DNA of 38,888 nt from an uncultured Prolixibacteraceae bacterium (GCA_913063265.1 CAJXZG010000048.1:1-38888), one strand, 5' to 3'; counted from the stretch's first letter, positions 26,774 to 35,005 are shown. The notes: generated from the letters alone by a model not told the origin. Numbers and translations are program-made.

Positions 26774-28603
26774 CTACTCTTCCGGTAGTTTATCCCACCA
26801 TGTTTTTTTCAATATAAAACCACAAATTACCGTAATAATTATTGTAATCCAAATGGGCAAAGTATCTTTAATAACGATATAAATTGGTAATGCCACCAAT
26901 GCTGTCTGAGCAATTGTTCCAAGTAAAACATTGAACATGTCCATTTTGAAGTTTTTATTAGGCACAAACGAAGGATCTTCTTCCATTACCTTACGTTTGA
27001 TCGGCCCCCAGAAACCCCATGGATTAACGGTTTTATAAAATTCTTTTAATGTTTCTTCTTTTGTTGGTTTGGTTAAGAATGTTCCTAATAAAGCACCCGC
27101 GATTGAAACCAGCAACAACCATGGAAAATAATACAGATCAAGAGTTTCAGAGAAGATATACGGGAATATTAATGCAGGAATCAATCCGGCTACCATTCCC
27201 CAGAAATAACCATATCCATTAAATCTCCACCAATACCATTTTAATACATTCGAAACCACATAACTTCCGTATAGTGCAGACACAATCCATTGTAAAACAC
27301 TGTTTACATCCTGCGCATATAATCCAAAAACAATACTGACCAGTACAACCGCCACACCGGTTATATAATTCATATTTCTAATCTGAATATTGTTGGCTGA
27401 TGGTTTAACATATCTCAAATAAATGTCATTTACAATATAAGCCTGAGCAGCATTTAAAGTTCCGGCGAAAGTTGAGTTAAAAGCAGCCAGTAATCCTGCT
27501 AACAATAATCCCATAAATCCAACCGGTACAAACTCTGCTATTGCTGAAGGAAGAATTTGCTCAAAGTCGATTTGGCCCGCTACCAATAAATTTAGTTTGT
27601 CGTAATAGAGCAAACCTAAAACAGCAAAACCGGCAATCATAAAGTAACGGATTGGCATTAAAACCACCGAAACAAATCCACTCATTTTTGCCGCTTCCTT
27701 TGGCGACTTGGTAGAAAGAATCTTTTGCATATCGTAATTAGGAGCCGGACCGGCCAACGACACCAAAACACCTTTAAAAATCATCATCATAAAGAAAATC
27801 ATAAACAGAGAATAACCGTCGCTGGCAATTTTAGCATTTACTTCATCGATTATTCCCGTCCAGTTCAGATCATTCAGGTTATTACCAAAAAATGGATTTG
27901 CCCAGCCTTCCGGCACAACAAGTGTTTCCACGGCCAATGCTTTCATAGCCAAAACACCAATTAAAATAGCCGAAACTGTCATAATGATATACTGTAATAC
28001 ATCTGCCCAAACAATACTGGTCATACCGCCAATTACTGCATAGAAAACCGCAAAAATTGTAAATGCAATTCCGTATAAATGAGGTACATATTGTTCAGAA
28101 ATTGCAAATGGAATATAAGGCGAAACCATTTCCCACGGGATAAAAATCATCATAAACTTCCCAAGCCCGATAAAACCGTAGGCAAGCATCCCCAAACACA
28201 TCATTAAGGCAAAAATCACCACAACTCCATGTGAAAGATTACTATCCCGGGTTCGACCAAAACGGGTATTAATCCACTCGGCGCCGGTGGTAACTTTTGA
28301 GCGGCGCAGCCAGATACTTAAAAATACCATCAGAAAAATCTGGTTAAAAACGGGCCATAACCATGGTATCCATATACTTTTTAACCCATAAACAAACAAC
28401 AATGTTACCAACCACATTGTACCGCTGATATCAAACATACCTGAAGCATTTGAAAGCCCCAGCATATACCATGGTAATTTGTTACCTCCCAGTAAATAAT
28501 TTGATTTACTTTTTTGTGCTACCTTTTTCAGTACTAGTCCGATAACAACAGTTGAAATCAGATATACAAAAATGATAATAATGTCGATTGCAGTCAGTTT
28601 CAT
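26774..28603 (-). CDS. Sodium:solute symporter family (SSS) sugar transporter
   Basis: This 609-residue integral membrane protein has about 13-14 transmembrane helices with the LeuT-like SSS fold. TAIDIIIIFVYLISTVVIGL is the first helix, SNYLLGGNKLPWYMLGLSNASGMFDISG the typical SSS block, and GLLLAGLLAAFNSTFAGTLNAAQAYIVND the helix carrying the second sodium-site serine/threonines. Members import sugars, solutes or vitamins with Na+. It is the first gene of the minus-strand series, upstream of GH130, matching the order of the B. fragilis mannan operon, where a symporter carries beta-1,4-mannobiose across the inner membrane. The promoter region upstream holds overlapping palindromes. The substrate is inferred from context. 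Confidence 0.9.
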   Translation of the reverse strand: MKLTAIDIIIIFVYLISTVVIGLVLKKVAQKSKSNYLLGGNKLPWYMLGLSNASGMFDISGTMWLVTLLFVYGLKSIWIPWLWPVFNQIFLMVFLSIWLRRSKVTTGAEWINTRFGRTRDSNLSHGVVVIFALMMCLGMLAYGFIGLGKFMMIFIPWEMVSPYIPFAISEQYVPHLYGIAFTIFAVFYAVIGGMTSIVWADVLQYIIMTVSAILIGVLAMKALAVETLVVPEGWANPFFGNNLNDLNWTGIIDEVNAKIASDGYSLFMIFFMMMIFKGVLVSLAGPAPNYDMQKILSTKSPKEAAKMSGFVSVVLMPIRYFMIAGFAVLGLLYYDKLNLLVAGQIDFEQILPSAIAEFVPVGFMGLLLAGLLAAFNSTFAGTLNAAQAYIVNDIYLRYVKPSANNIQIRNMNYITGVAVVLVSIVFGLYAQDVNSVLQWIVSALYGSYVVSNVLKWYWWRFNGYGYFWGMVAGLIPALIFPYIFSETLDLYYFPWLLLVSIAGALLGTFLTKPTKEETLKEFYKTVNPWGFWGPIKRKVMEEDPSFVPNKNFKMDMFNVLLGTIAQTALVALPIYIVIKDTLPIWITIIITVICGFILKKTWWDKLPEE

Positions 28604-28623
28604 AATTTTAGCTTGTTTAGATT

Positions 28624-28653
28624 TTCAAATTCTCTTTGAATTTGAAGTTCAAA
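28624..28653 (-). promoter_or_regulatory. Overlapping palindromes upstream of the symporter gene, candidate operator
   Basis: TTCAAATTC (28624-28632) and GAATTTGAA (28638-28646) form 9-bp inverted arms around 5 nt. This overlaps a 13-bp palindrome, TTTGAA-G-TTCAAA (28641-28653). The block lies 21 bp upstream of the symporter start, in the 266-bp divergent gap. It could be an operator or a 5' leader hairpin controlling the mannan genes. Confidence 0.45.
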
Positions 28654-28869
28654 ATAAAATATAATTATTTCTCAGGTTGATTAAAGATGACAATTTTACA
28701 ATAAAAAATTGGGTTAAGAATAAATATTTAACAGAAATAGAACTACTAAAGATGATATAAAACCATTCTATTTAATTTATAAAAATAATTCTCAGATAAA
28801 ACAGAATTCATCTCAGTTCATTTTGATTAAATAATAAAAACAACCATTTTTACATGTCAATAGCAAAAA

Positions 28870-29820
28870 ATGAATAAACCTGGCTTAATCATACTACTGA
28901 TAATCATTGCAGCCTGTTCCTCAAAACAAAAAGAGCAGGAACAAAAAGCAACACATGAAAAAGAGATTTCCACCATAAAAAAATCCGATACACCTGAAAA
29001 AAGTGCAAAAACATCTGCGCAAACACTTGTTGAAACGGAGATGATTTATTTCGAAGGTGGAACTTTTGAAATGGGTTCAAACAATGGATTACCACAGGAA
29101 AGTCCTGCGCACAATACATCTGTAAAACCATTTTACATCAATAAAACTCCGGTTACTGTAGCTCAGTTTCGAATTTTCGCAGAGTCAACAAATTTCAAAA
29201 CCGAAGCTGAAAAATTTGGAGATTCAGGTGTTTTTAACCTTGAAAAGCAGAATTGGGAATTATTACCGGGAGCATTTTGGCTTAAACCCTTTGGTCCAAA
29301 CGGACCAAATGCTGAAGACAATCATCCGGTAACGCATATAAGTTGGAACGATGCCGTTGCATACTGTAAATGGGCAGGAAAGAGATTACCTACCGAGGCT
29401 GAGTGGGAATTTGCAGCTCGAAGTGGTCTTAACTCAGGAAATAAATTTAGTTGGGGAAATGAGGTTTCGGTTAATGGAAAATACTTTGCCAATACCTGGC
29501 AGGGGACTTTGCAAGCGCCTACAACAGAAGACGGATATTTATTTACCTCACCGGTTGGCACTTTTGGCGAAAACGAAGCAGGATTAACCGACATGGGCGG
29601 AAATGTCTGGCAGTGGTGTACTGACACTTACAAGGCATATCCCGGAAGCAATGCAACAATAAGAGAAGATAACAATGTTAAGGTGATTCGTGGTGGTTCT
29701 TTTTTTTATGATCAATATGGTGAAGATAGTTTTTCAGTAAGTGGCAGGTCAGGCAATTCAAGAGAAACATCGCTTTTTAACACAGGATTCAGGTGTGCTA
29801 AAGATGCAACTATAAAATAA
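28870..29820 (+). CDS. SUMF1/FGE-like lipoprotein without catalytic cysteines
   Basis: The 316-residue protein has a lipobox (IIIAAC, Cys16), a 40-residue Lys/Glu-rich tether, and then a formylglycine-generating-enzyme-sulfatase fold from about residue 58: MIYFEGGTFEMGS, GKRLPTEAEWEFAAR, LTDMGGNVWQWCTD, and VIRGGSFFYDQYGED to the end at GFRCAKD. True formylglycine-generating enzymes carry a Cys pair in a SFLCHxSYC-type segment; here the matching segment reads SFFYDQYGEDSF, with no cysteine. It is therefore unlikely to oxidise sulfatases, and no sulfatase gene is seen in the window. It is divergent from the symporter and 33 bp before the Tat-exported oxidoreductase gene, so the two are probably co-transcribed. 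A binding or structural role at the membrane is inferred. Confidence 0.88.
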   Translation: MNKPGLIILLIIIAACSSKQKEQEQKATHEKEISTIKKSDTPEKSAKTSAQTLVETEMIYFEGGTFEMGSNNGLPQESPAHNTSVKPFYINKTPVTVAQFRIFAESTNFKTEAEKFGDSGVFNLEKQNWELLPGAFWLKPFGPNGPNAEDNHPVTHISWNDAVAYCKWAGKRLPTEAEWEFAARSGLNSGNKFSWGNEVSVNGKYFANTWQGTLQAPTTEDGYLFTSPVGTFGENEAGLTDMGGNVWQWCTDTYKAYPGSNATIREDNNVKVIRGGSFFYDQYGEDSFSVSGRSGNSRETSLFNTGFRCAKDATIK

Positions 29821-29853
29821 AACAAGATATAAATCAATTAAAACCAAATTACT

Positions 29854-31161
29854 ATGAGTAAAATGAACAGAAGAAATTTCATTGGAAAAACAGCGGCTTC
29901 TGCAGCTGCAATAACCGTAATTCCGCGTCATGTGCTTGGAGGTAGCGGATTTGTTGCTGCTAACGACAAAATTAATGTTGCCTATATCGGCCACGGAAAA
30001 CAGGTTTACACCTTGTTGAATGGTATCAACAAATGCAAAGAAACTGTTGCTGTGGCAGGCAGTGATGTATTTGAAAGTAAAATGCAAACCTTTTTAAAAA
30101 CTGCAGAAAAAAGCAATAAAGACAACGGCAAAAGTGCCGAAGTAAAAGGATATCATTATTACCGTGAGTTGCTGGAAGATAAAAGTATTGATGCTGTTGT
30201 TGTTGTTACGCCTGATCACTGGCATGCACAAATGGTGGTTGATGCAGCAAAAGCAAGAAAAGATATTTACTGTGAAAAACCTTTAGCACTAACAGTTGCT
30301 GAAGGCCGTGCGATGGTTGATGCAAGTAATAAATATGATTGCGTATTCCAAACCGGTAATATGCAACGTTCATGGCGCGATTTCCGTCATGCCGTGGAAC
30401 TGGTTCGAAACGGTTATATCGGTGATATCAAAGAAATAAATGTAAGTATTGGTCGTCCGATTAAACAATGTGATTTGCCTACACAGGAAACTCCGGAAGG
30501 TCTGGATTGGAATGAATGGATTGGTCCTTCTTTATATCGTGGTTACCATAAAGATTTGTGCCCGGTAGATGCACATAAAGATCCATGGGCATGGTGGCGT
30601 GGTTATCGCGATTTTGGTGGAGGATTAATTACTGACTGGGGTGCACATATGTTTGACATCGCACAGTGGGCATTGGATATGGATGGTTCTGCACCGGTAA
30701 AATTTTTACCTCCTGAACTACCGGATCAATCACATGGGTTAACTATGGTTTATGCAAACGGTACCAGAATGAACCACAAACTATGGGGTGGCGAAGGTGA
30801 TGGAAACGGGGTACAATTTATTGGAACCGAAGGCAAAATTGAGGTAAGCCGTAGTTTCTTACGTACTTTCCCAAATGAAAAACTGGCAAAACAGGAATTA
30901 AAAGATACTGATGAAAGAGTTTATTTCTCAGATAACCATTACCAGGATTGGGTAGATGCAATAAAAAATCGTACAAAACCTAATTGTACTGTTGAAGTCG
31001 GTCATAGCACTTCGGCAGTTTGTAATGTTGCAAATATTGCTTACGAACTTTGCCGACCCTTACTATGGGATGCAAAAACAGAGAAATTTAATGGTGATGA
31101 CTGGGCAAATATGATGCTCAACCGTCCATACCGTGGAAAATGGGATTATAAAAATTTCTAA
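29854..31161 (+). CDS. Tat-exported Gfo/Idh/MocA family oxidoreductase
   Basis: This 435-residue protein begins with a twin-arginine signal (NRRNFIGKTAASAAAITV). The start at 29854 (MSKMNRR) or 29863 (MNRR) is possible. The Rossmann segment INVAYIGHGKQVYTLL replaces the usual GxGxxG with GHGKQ. AVVVVTPDHWHAQMVVDAAKARKDIYCEKPLAL carries the conserved catalytic EKP lysine, and DFGGGLITDWGAHMFDIAQWAL belongs to the C-terminal domain. The C-terminal region (QDWVDAIKNRTKPN, NIAYELCRPLLWD) matches the Gfo/Idh type common in Planctomycetota and Bacteroidota exported proteins. Tat export lets a nucleotide-loaded enzyme leave the cytoplasm. It ends in a strong terminator. The substrate is unknown, possibly a surface-derived sugar. 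Confidence 0.9.
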   Translation: MSKMNRRNFIGKTAASAAAITVIPRHVLGGSGFVAANDKINVAYIGHGKQVYTLLNGINKCKETVAVAGSDVFESKMQTFLKTAEKSNKDNGKSAEVKGYHYYRELLEDKSIDAVVVVTPDHWHAQMVVDAAKARKDIYCEKPLALTVAEGRAMVDASNKYDCVFQTGNMQRSWRDFRHAVELVRNGYIGDIKEINVSIGRPIKQCDLPTQETPEGLDWNEWIGPSLYRGYHKDLCPVDAHKDPWAWWRGYRDFGGGLITDWGAHMFDIAQWALDMDGSAPVKFLPPELPDQSHGLTMVYANGTRMNHKLWGGEGDGNGVQFIGTEGKIEVSRSFLRTFPNEKLAKQELKDTDERVYFSDNHYQDWVDAIKNRTKPNCTVEVGHSTSAVCNVANIAYELCRPLLWDAKTEKFNGDDWANMMLNRPYRGKWDYKNF

Positions 31162-31258
31162 TATTTATTCATCTAAAATAATTACCCTGTTAAAGTTATT
31201 TTTTGAATAAATACTTAAATTAAGATGTTTTTTCAATTTAAAGGGGTGAAAAAATCAG

Positions 31259-31293
31259 AACCTTGAAGCGAATTATTCCTTCAAGGTTTTTTT
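31259..31293 (+). terminator. Rho-independent terminator after the Tat-exported oxidoreductase
   Basis: Perfect 10-bp arms AACCTTGAAG (31259-31268) and CTTCAAGGTT (31279-31288) flank a 10-nt loop, and a T-run (31287-31293) follows. It ends 19 bp before the membrane protein's ATG at 31313. Confidence 0.88.
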
Positions 31294-31312
31294 GATTTTC
31301 TATTTTTTGAAT

Positions 31313-32173
31313 ATGACTGAAAAATTGCAACAATTCTGGAACTATTTATTTTCTGTAGGAGTAATCACTTTCTCACAAATATTTATTTTGCTGGGACCGA
31401 TTATTCTCCTTGCAGTTGCTATGAACATTGTAGCACGCCAAAACGAAAAGTTAAGTTACCAGGTTTTGGGACGTAAATTTTACCTCTATATTTTTGGCTG
31501 GCTGGGAACTTCGATACATGAACTGGGACATGCAATTTTTGCTGTAATTTTTGTACATAAAATTTCTGAAATTAATCTATTCTCGCCAAAATCCGGAAAA
31601 TCCCTGGGTCATGTAAAACACAGTTACACAAAGGGAAATCCGTATCAAACCCTGGGTAACTTTTTTATCGGACTTGGGCCTGTATTACTCGGTTCTGTAA
31701 TTTTACTTTTGGTTTCATGGCTGCTTTTTAAGCTTGATATTTTTCAGATTGCGGAAAATTACAAAGTTGTTTTGAGCATTCATGTTTTTAAAAATTTAGA
31801 TTTACTCGGCAGAACATTACAAAACCTCGGAGCAGGTGTTTGGCTTTGTTTTGAACAGATTTTTACCGGTCCAAATACAAACTGGTGGAAGTTGCTTTTA
31901 TTTGTTTACCTGTTTTACTCCATCGGAAGTTCAATAACTTTGAGTTCATCGGATATTAAGGGTGCATCACGCGGATTCTATTATTTTATAATAATCCTGT
32001 TTCTGTTCAATTTATTTACACTTTGGATGGGAGATTTAACATCTGGTTTTTTCAAAAATCTCAATATCTGGTTATCAGGTTTTTATTTCCTTATAATTCT
32101 GAGCCTTTGCCTTAATATTGTTTTTGTTTTTATTTTAATGATTCTTAAATGGCTGATATCTCTTTTTACATGA
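31313..32173 (+). CDS. HExxH membrane protein, putative M50-like metallopeptidase
   Basis: This 286-residue protein appears to have six or seven transmembrane helices. An HExxH zinc motif, HELGH (residues 69-73 in SIHELGHAIFA), lies in an early helix. GNFFIGLGPVLLGS (about 115-128) could supply the NxxP-like part of the site-2-protease second motif, but no clear NPDG/LDG is present. I call it M50-like on the basis of motif and topology only. The ATG at 31313 is preferred because the TTG at 31292 would put translation start inside the T-run of the upstream terminator. Its 5' neighbour ends in that terminator, so it has its own promoter. If active, a membrane-embedded protease could process a regulator, but no partner is evident. 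Confidence 0.65.
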   Translation: MTEKLQQFWNYLFSVGVITFSQIFILLGPIILLAVAMNIVARQNEKLSYQVLGRKFYLYIFGWLGTSIHELGHAIFAVIFVHKISEINLFSPKSGKSLGHVKHSYTKGNPYQTLGNFFIGLGPVLLGSVILLLVSWLLFKLDIFQIAENYKVVLSIHVFKNLDLLGRTLQNLGAGVWLCFEQIFTGPNTNWWKLLLFVYLFYSIGSSITLSSSDIKGASRGFYYFIIILFLFNLFTLWMGDLTSGFFKNLNIWLSGFYFLIILSLCLNIVFVFILMILKWLISLFT

Positions 32174-32262
32174 TATTGTCAGGTAAAAAGAAACAACGAC
32201 ATTTCTGTTTTTTTCAAACAAAAAAGTTGGTTAAATTGCTTTCAAATTAAAACTAAAACCGC

Positions 32263-33345
32263 ATGAAAAAGCTTTCAATTATTTTTTCTGTCTTTCTGTG
32301 TTTCTCAATCTTCTCAAAAGCTGAATCGCCTTATCCTGTCAGGGGTCTTTGTGTTGGTGCACCGTCAGTAAATAATGTTGAAGAATTTGCAGAATTTATC
32401 GAAACGGATCTGTCTCCGGCCGGATTAAACCTTTTAATTCTTCGAATCGATTACAGATATCAGTATAAATCTCACCCTGAATTAATCGGGAATAATCCCT
32501 ATTCAGAGGCCGATGTAAAAAAACTGGTAAAAGTTTGTAAGGAAAATGATATCCGCTTAATTCCTCAAATTAATCTTTTTGGCCATCAATCGTGGCACAG
32601 CAGTCTGGGAAAACTTTTGCAGGTTTATCCCAAATTTGATGAAACTCCCGATATCAAACTTCCACCTGAAGGAGAATACAAATGGCCCAATCCGGATGGA
32701 TTGTATTGTAAGAGTTATTGTCCAAAGCATCCCGAAGTTCACGATGTGGTTTTTGATCTGGTGGATGAAATATGTGATGTTTTTGAAGCTGATGCTTACC
32801 ATGCCGGACTGGATGAGGTTTTTTACATTGGTCACGAACAATGCCCCCGCTGTCATGGTCACGACAAAGCAGAACTTTTTGCCGGCGAGGTTACCAAAAT
32901 CAGAAATCATTTAAAACAAAATGACCGTGAACTCTGGATTTGGGGCGACCGTTTAATCGACGGAAAAACAACCGGAATTGGTTTGTGGGAAGGCAGTTAC
33001 AATAACACACACCGGGCAATAGATATGATTCCGAAGGACGTGGTGATCTGCGACTGGCATTATGAACGACCCGATCCTACAGCAGTTCTTTTTGCTGCTA
33101 AAGGATTACAGGTACTTACCTGCCCGTGGCGTAACACAGAAAATGCTCTTGAACAGGAAAAGATGACACGACTTTTTATTGAAAGTGCCACAAGAGACAT
33201 GAAACCCAAATATCTTGGAATGCTGCAAACAGTTTGGGGTTCGGCTGAACGATTTATGGAAAGTTATAAAGGGAATGTTGAACCTGAAAGAATGGATAAA
33301 TCAGCGGAATGTTTAAAAGAGTTATCCAAAGTTTGGAATAATTAA
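32263..33345 (+). CDS. Secreted GH20-like glycoside hydrolase
   Basis: The 360-residue protein has a signal peptide (residues 1-20, ending SKA) and a single TIM barrel. NLLILRIDYRYQYKS, RLIPQINLFGHQSWH (99-112) and the DE pair YHAGLDEVF (179-187, D184/E185) match the GH20 HxGxDE motif, where Asp-Glu acts in substrate-assisted catalysis of N-acetylhexosaminides. LWIWGDRL and LTCPWRN are further barrel blocks. It lacks the N-terminal GH20b domain of classical enzymes. Four cysteines (C149, C153, C194, C197 in CxxxC and CPRC) may form a structural metal site. It precedes a GH5 lipoprotein gene by 92 bp. Hexosaminidase activity is plausible but not assured; the substrate is unknown. Confidence 0.78.
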   Translation: MKKLSIIFSVFLCFSIFSKAESPYPVRGLCVGAPSVNNVEEFAEFIETDLSPAGLNLLILRIDYRYQYKSHPELIGNNPYSEADVKKLVKVCKENDIRLIPQINLFGHQSWHSSLGKLLQVYPKFDETPDIKLPPEGEYKWPNPDGLYCKSYCPKHPEVHDVVFDLVDEICDVFEADAYHAGLDEVFYIGHEQCPRCHGHDKAELFAGEVTKIRNHLKQNDRELWIWGDRLIDGKTTGIGLWEGSYNNTHRAIDMIPKDVVICDWHYERPDPTAVLFAAKGLQVLTCPWRNTENALEQEKMTRLFIESATRDMKPKYLGMLQTVWGSAERFMESYKGNVEPERMDKSAECLKELSKVWNN

Positions 33346-33437
33346 AGCCACTTATAGCCTCCTGCCAACTGGCGGAGAGAAATCTGTTCAATGTTTACCG
33401 AAAACTAATATTTTAAATCAAACAAAAATCAAAATCA

Positions 33438-34436
33438 ATGAAAAGTAGAATTTATCTTTTATCACTGTTATTATCCGTTTTTATTTTATCATCTTGCTCA
33501 AGCAAAAAGGGAGTTGAGAAATTAAGTGTCCAGGGAAAAGATATTGTTACCGAAAGTGGCAAAGTTATCCGCTTAAAGGGGGTTAGTTTTTCAGATCCCG
33601 ACAAACTAGCTACCGATGGACAATGGAACCTTCGATATTTCCAGGAAGCTAAAGACTGGGGGTGCAATGTAGTTCGTTTTCCTGTTCACCCGCCAAGATT
33701 AAACGACCGTGGCTGGGATGAATATTTTGAATTATTGGACCAGGGTGTTCAGTGGGCTGAAGAACTGGGAATGTATGTAATTATCGACTGGCACATCATC
33801 GGTAATTTGAGTACCGAAAAATGGTTTCTACCAATTTATATTACAAGCTACGACGAAACCATAAAATTCTGGAAAAGAACAGCCGAACATTTTAAAGGAA
33901 ATCCTACAGTTGCCGTTTACGAATTGTATAACGAACCTACAAATCAGGGAGGAAAACTGGGAGAATTAAACTGGGATATACTAAGAGGATTACATGAAAC
34001 CATGATTGATGAAATCAATGCGATTGACAATGAAAAGATTTTTTTGGTTTCAGGAATGAACTGGGGTTATTACCTTGATGAAGTAATTGGTAATCCGGTT
34101 AAAAGAAAAAATGTTACTTATACAACACATCCTTATCCACAAAAAGAAGCAGCTCCCTGGGAAGAAAAATGGGAAAAATCGTGGGGACATGTGGCTGATA
34201 CACATCCGATTATTGCAACAGAATTTGGATTTATGCCCGAAAGTGAGCCCGGTGCCCATATGCCCTGTTTAGGCGACGAAACCTATGGAAATGCCATAAT
34301 GGATTATTTTGATAAAAAAGGAATTTCCTTTACACTTTGGAGTTTCGATCCGGACTGGCCGCCAACATTAATTCGCGACTGGGATTTTACGCCATCGACC
34401 CAAGGCAAATTTTTTAAGGAGGTTTTATCAAGATAG
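33438..34436 (+). CDS. GH5 family glycoside hydrolase lipoprotein
   Basis: The 332-residue enzyme starts with a lipoprotein signal (SVFILSSC, Cys20), so it is membrane-anchored, perhaps on the cell surface. The GH5 TIM barrel shows GKVIRLKGVSFSDP (41-54), NVVRFPVHPPRL, YVIIDWHIIG, the acid/base E166 in YELYNEPTNQ and the nucleophile E262 in IIATEFGF. LWSFDPDWPPTLIRDWDFTPS near the end is a conserved barrel segment. Retaining hydrolysis of a beta-1,4-glycan is expected. Compared with the Tat-exported GH5 at 16389, the sequence is clearly divergent, so the two are not recent duplicates. Endo-mannanase or glucanase activity fits the neighbourhood; subfamily unknown. Confidence 0.88.
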   Translation: MKSRIYLLSLLLSVFILSSCSSKKGVEKLSVQGKDIVTESGKVIRLKGVSFSDPDKLATDGQWNLRYFQEAKDWGCNVVRFPVHPPRLNDRGWDEYFELLDQGVQWAEELGMYVIIDWHIIGNLSTEKWFLPIYITSYDETIKFWKRTAEHFKGNPTVAVYELYNEPTNQGGKLGELNWDILRGLHETMIDEINAIDNEKIFLVSGMNWGYYLDEVIGNPVKRKNVTYTTHPYPQKEAAPWEEKWEKSWGHVADTHPIIATEFGFMPESEPGAHMPCLGDETYGNAIMDYFDKKGISFTLWSFDPDWPPTLIRDWDFTPSTQGKFFKEVLSR

Positions 34437-34483
34437 AACTCAACACAATAAATCAACTTGGGAGATTCAAAAAAAATTGAACA

Positions 34484-34575
34484 TGCCACTAAAACACGAA
34501 AACACAAAATCACACAAAAAGGAAGAGCTTCCTTTTAATTTTGGTGAATTTTAGTGTTTTTGAGCTTTTGTGGCA
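34484..34575. repeat. 92-bp imperfect inverted repeat, MITE- or REP-like
   Basis: The arms run from TGCCAC (34484) to GTGGCA (ending 34575). Internally, AAAACAC/GTGTTTT, AAAATCAC/GTGAATTTT-type blocks and AAAAGGAAG/CTTCCTTTT pair around a 2-nt centre at 34526-34527. The folded RNA would be a long rod. It occupies the 185-bp gap between the GH5 and cupin genes. The composition resembles dispersed palindromic elements; copy number is unknown. It could also stop transcription. Confidence 0.7.
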
Positions 34576-34621
34576 AATTTCAAATATTGGGTATAGATTG
34601 ATAATTTAAAATAACAGACAA

Positions 34622-34981
34622 ATGGCAAGCGAACATTTTATAAAAAACAATGATAACTGGGAAGAATTAGGAGCTGGTGTTTCCCGCCAGTTTTTAGGGT
34701 GGGACAACCAGATAATGATGGTAAAAGTAAAATTTCAGAAAGGAGCCGTCGGGACACCTCATCAACATTTCCATACACAGGCAGCCTATGTGGCGAGTGG
34801 TAAATTTGAATTTACGGTGAATGGCACCACAATGATTGTTAGCGAGGGTGACGGAATTTATGTTTCACCCAACTTAATTCATGGTGTTGTTTGTTTGGAA
34901 GAAGGAGTTATCGTAGATACATTTAGCCCGGTTCGCGAAGATTTCCTGGATGGTTCTGCGGTTTCTTACTTTAAAAAGTAG
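34622..34981 (+). CDS. KdgF-like cupin domain protein
   Basis: This 119-residue single-domain cupin closely follows the KdgF pattern: NQIMMVKVKFQKGAVGTPHQHFHTQ, AYVASGKFEFTVNG, GDGIYVSPNLIHGVVCLEEGVIVDTFSPVREDFL. The metal-binding set is H47, H49, Q53 and H87. KdgF converts 4,5-unsaturated monouronates, the end products of pectin or alginate lyases, to the linear ketouronate. No lyase, KduI or KduD gene is visible here, so the family name is firmer than the pathway; other small sugars are possible. It follows the 92-bp palindromic element by 46 bp and ends at a strong hairpin shared with the convergent GH97 gene. Cytoplasmic; no signal peptide. Confidence 0.82.
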   Translation: MASEHFIKNNDNWEELGAGVSRQFLGWDNQIMMVKVKFQKGAVGTPHQHFHTQAAYVASGKFEFTVNGTTMIVSEGDGIYVSPNLIHGVVCLEEGVIVDTFSPVREDFLDGSAVSYFKK

Positions 34982-35005
34982 TTTTAATCAATAATTCATA
35001 TTTAT

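Noticed and set aside
28870..29820. Active formylglycine-generating enzyme for sulfatases
   Set aside because: The catalytic cysteine pair is absent and no sulfatase gene is in the window.
29758..30087. 109-codon minus-strand frame over the FGE-like and oxidoreductase genes
   Set aside because: It overlaps two genes with clear family motifs on the other strand and has no recognisable domain.
31292..31312. TTG start for the HExxH membrane protein
   Set aside because: It lies in the T-run of the upstream terminator; the ATG at 31313 is the better start.
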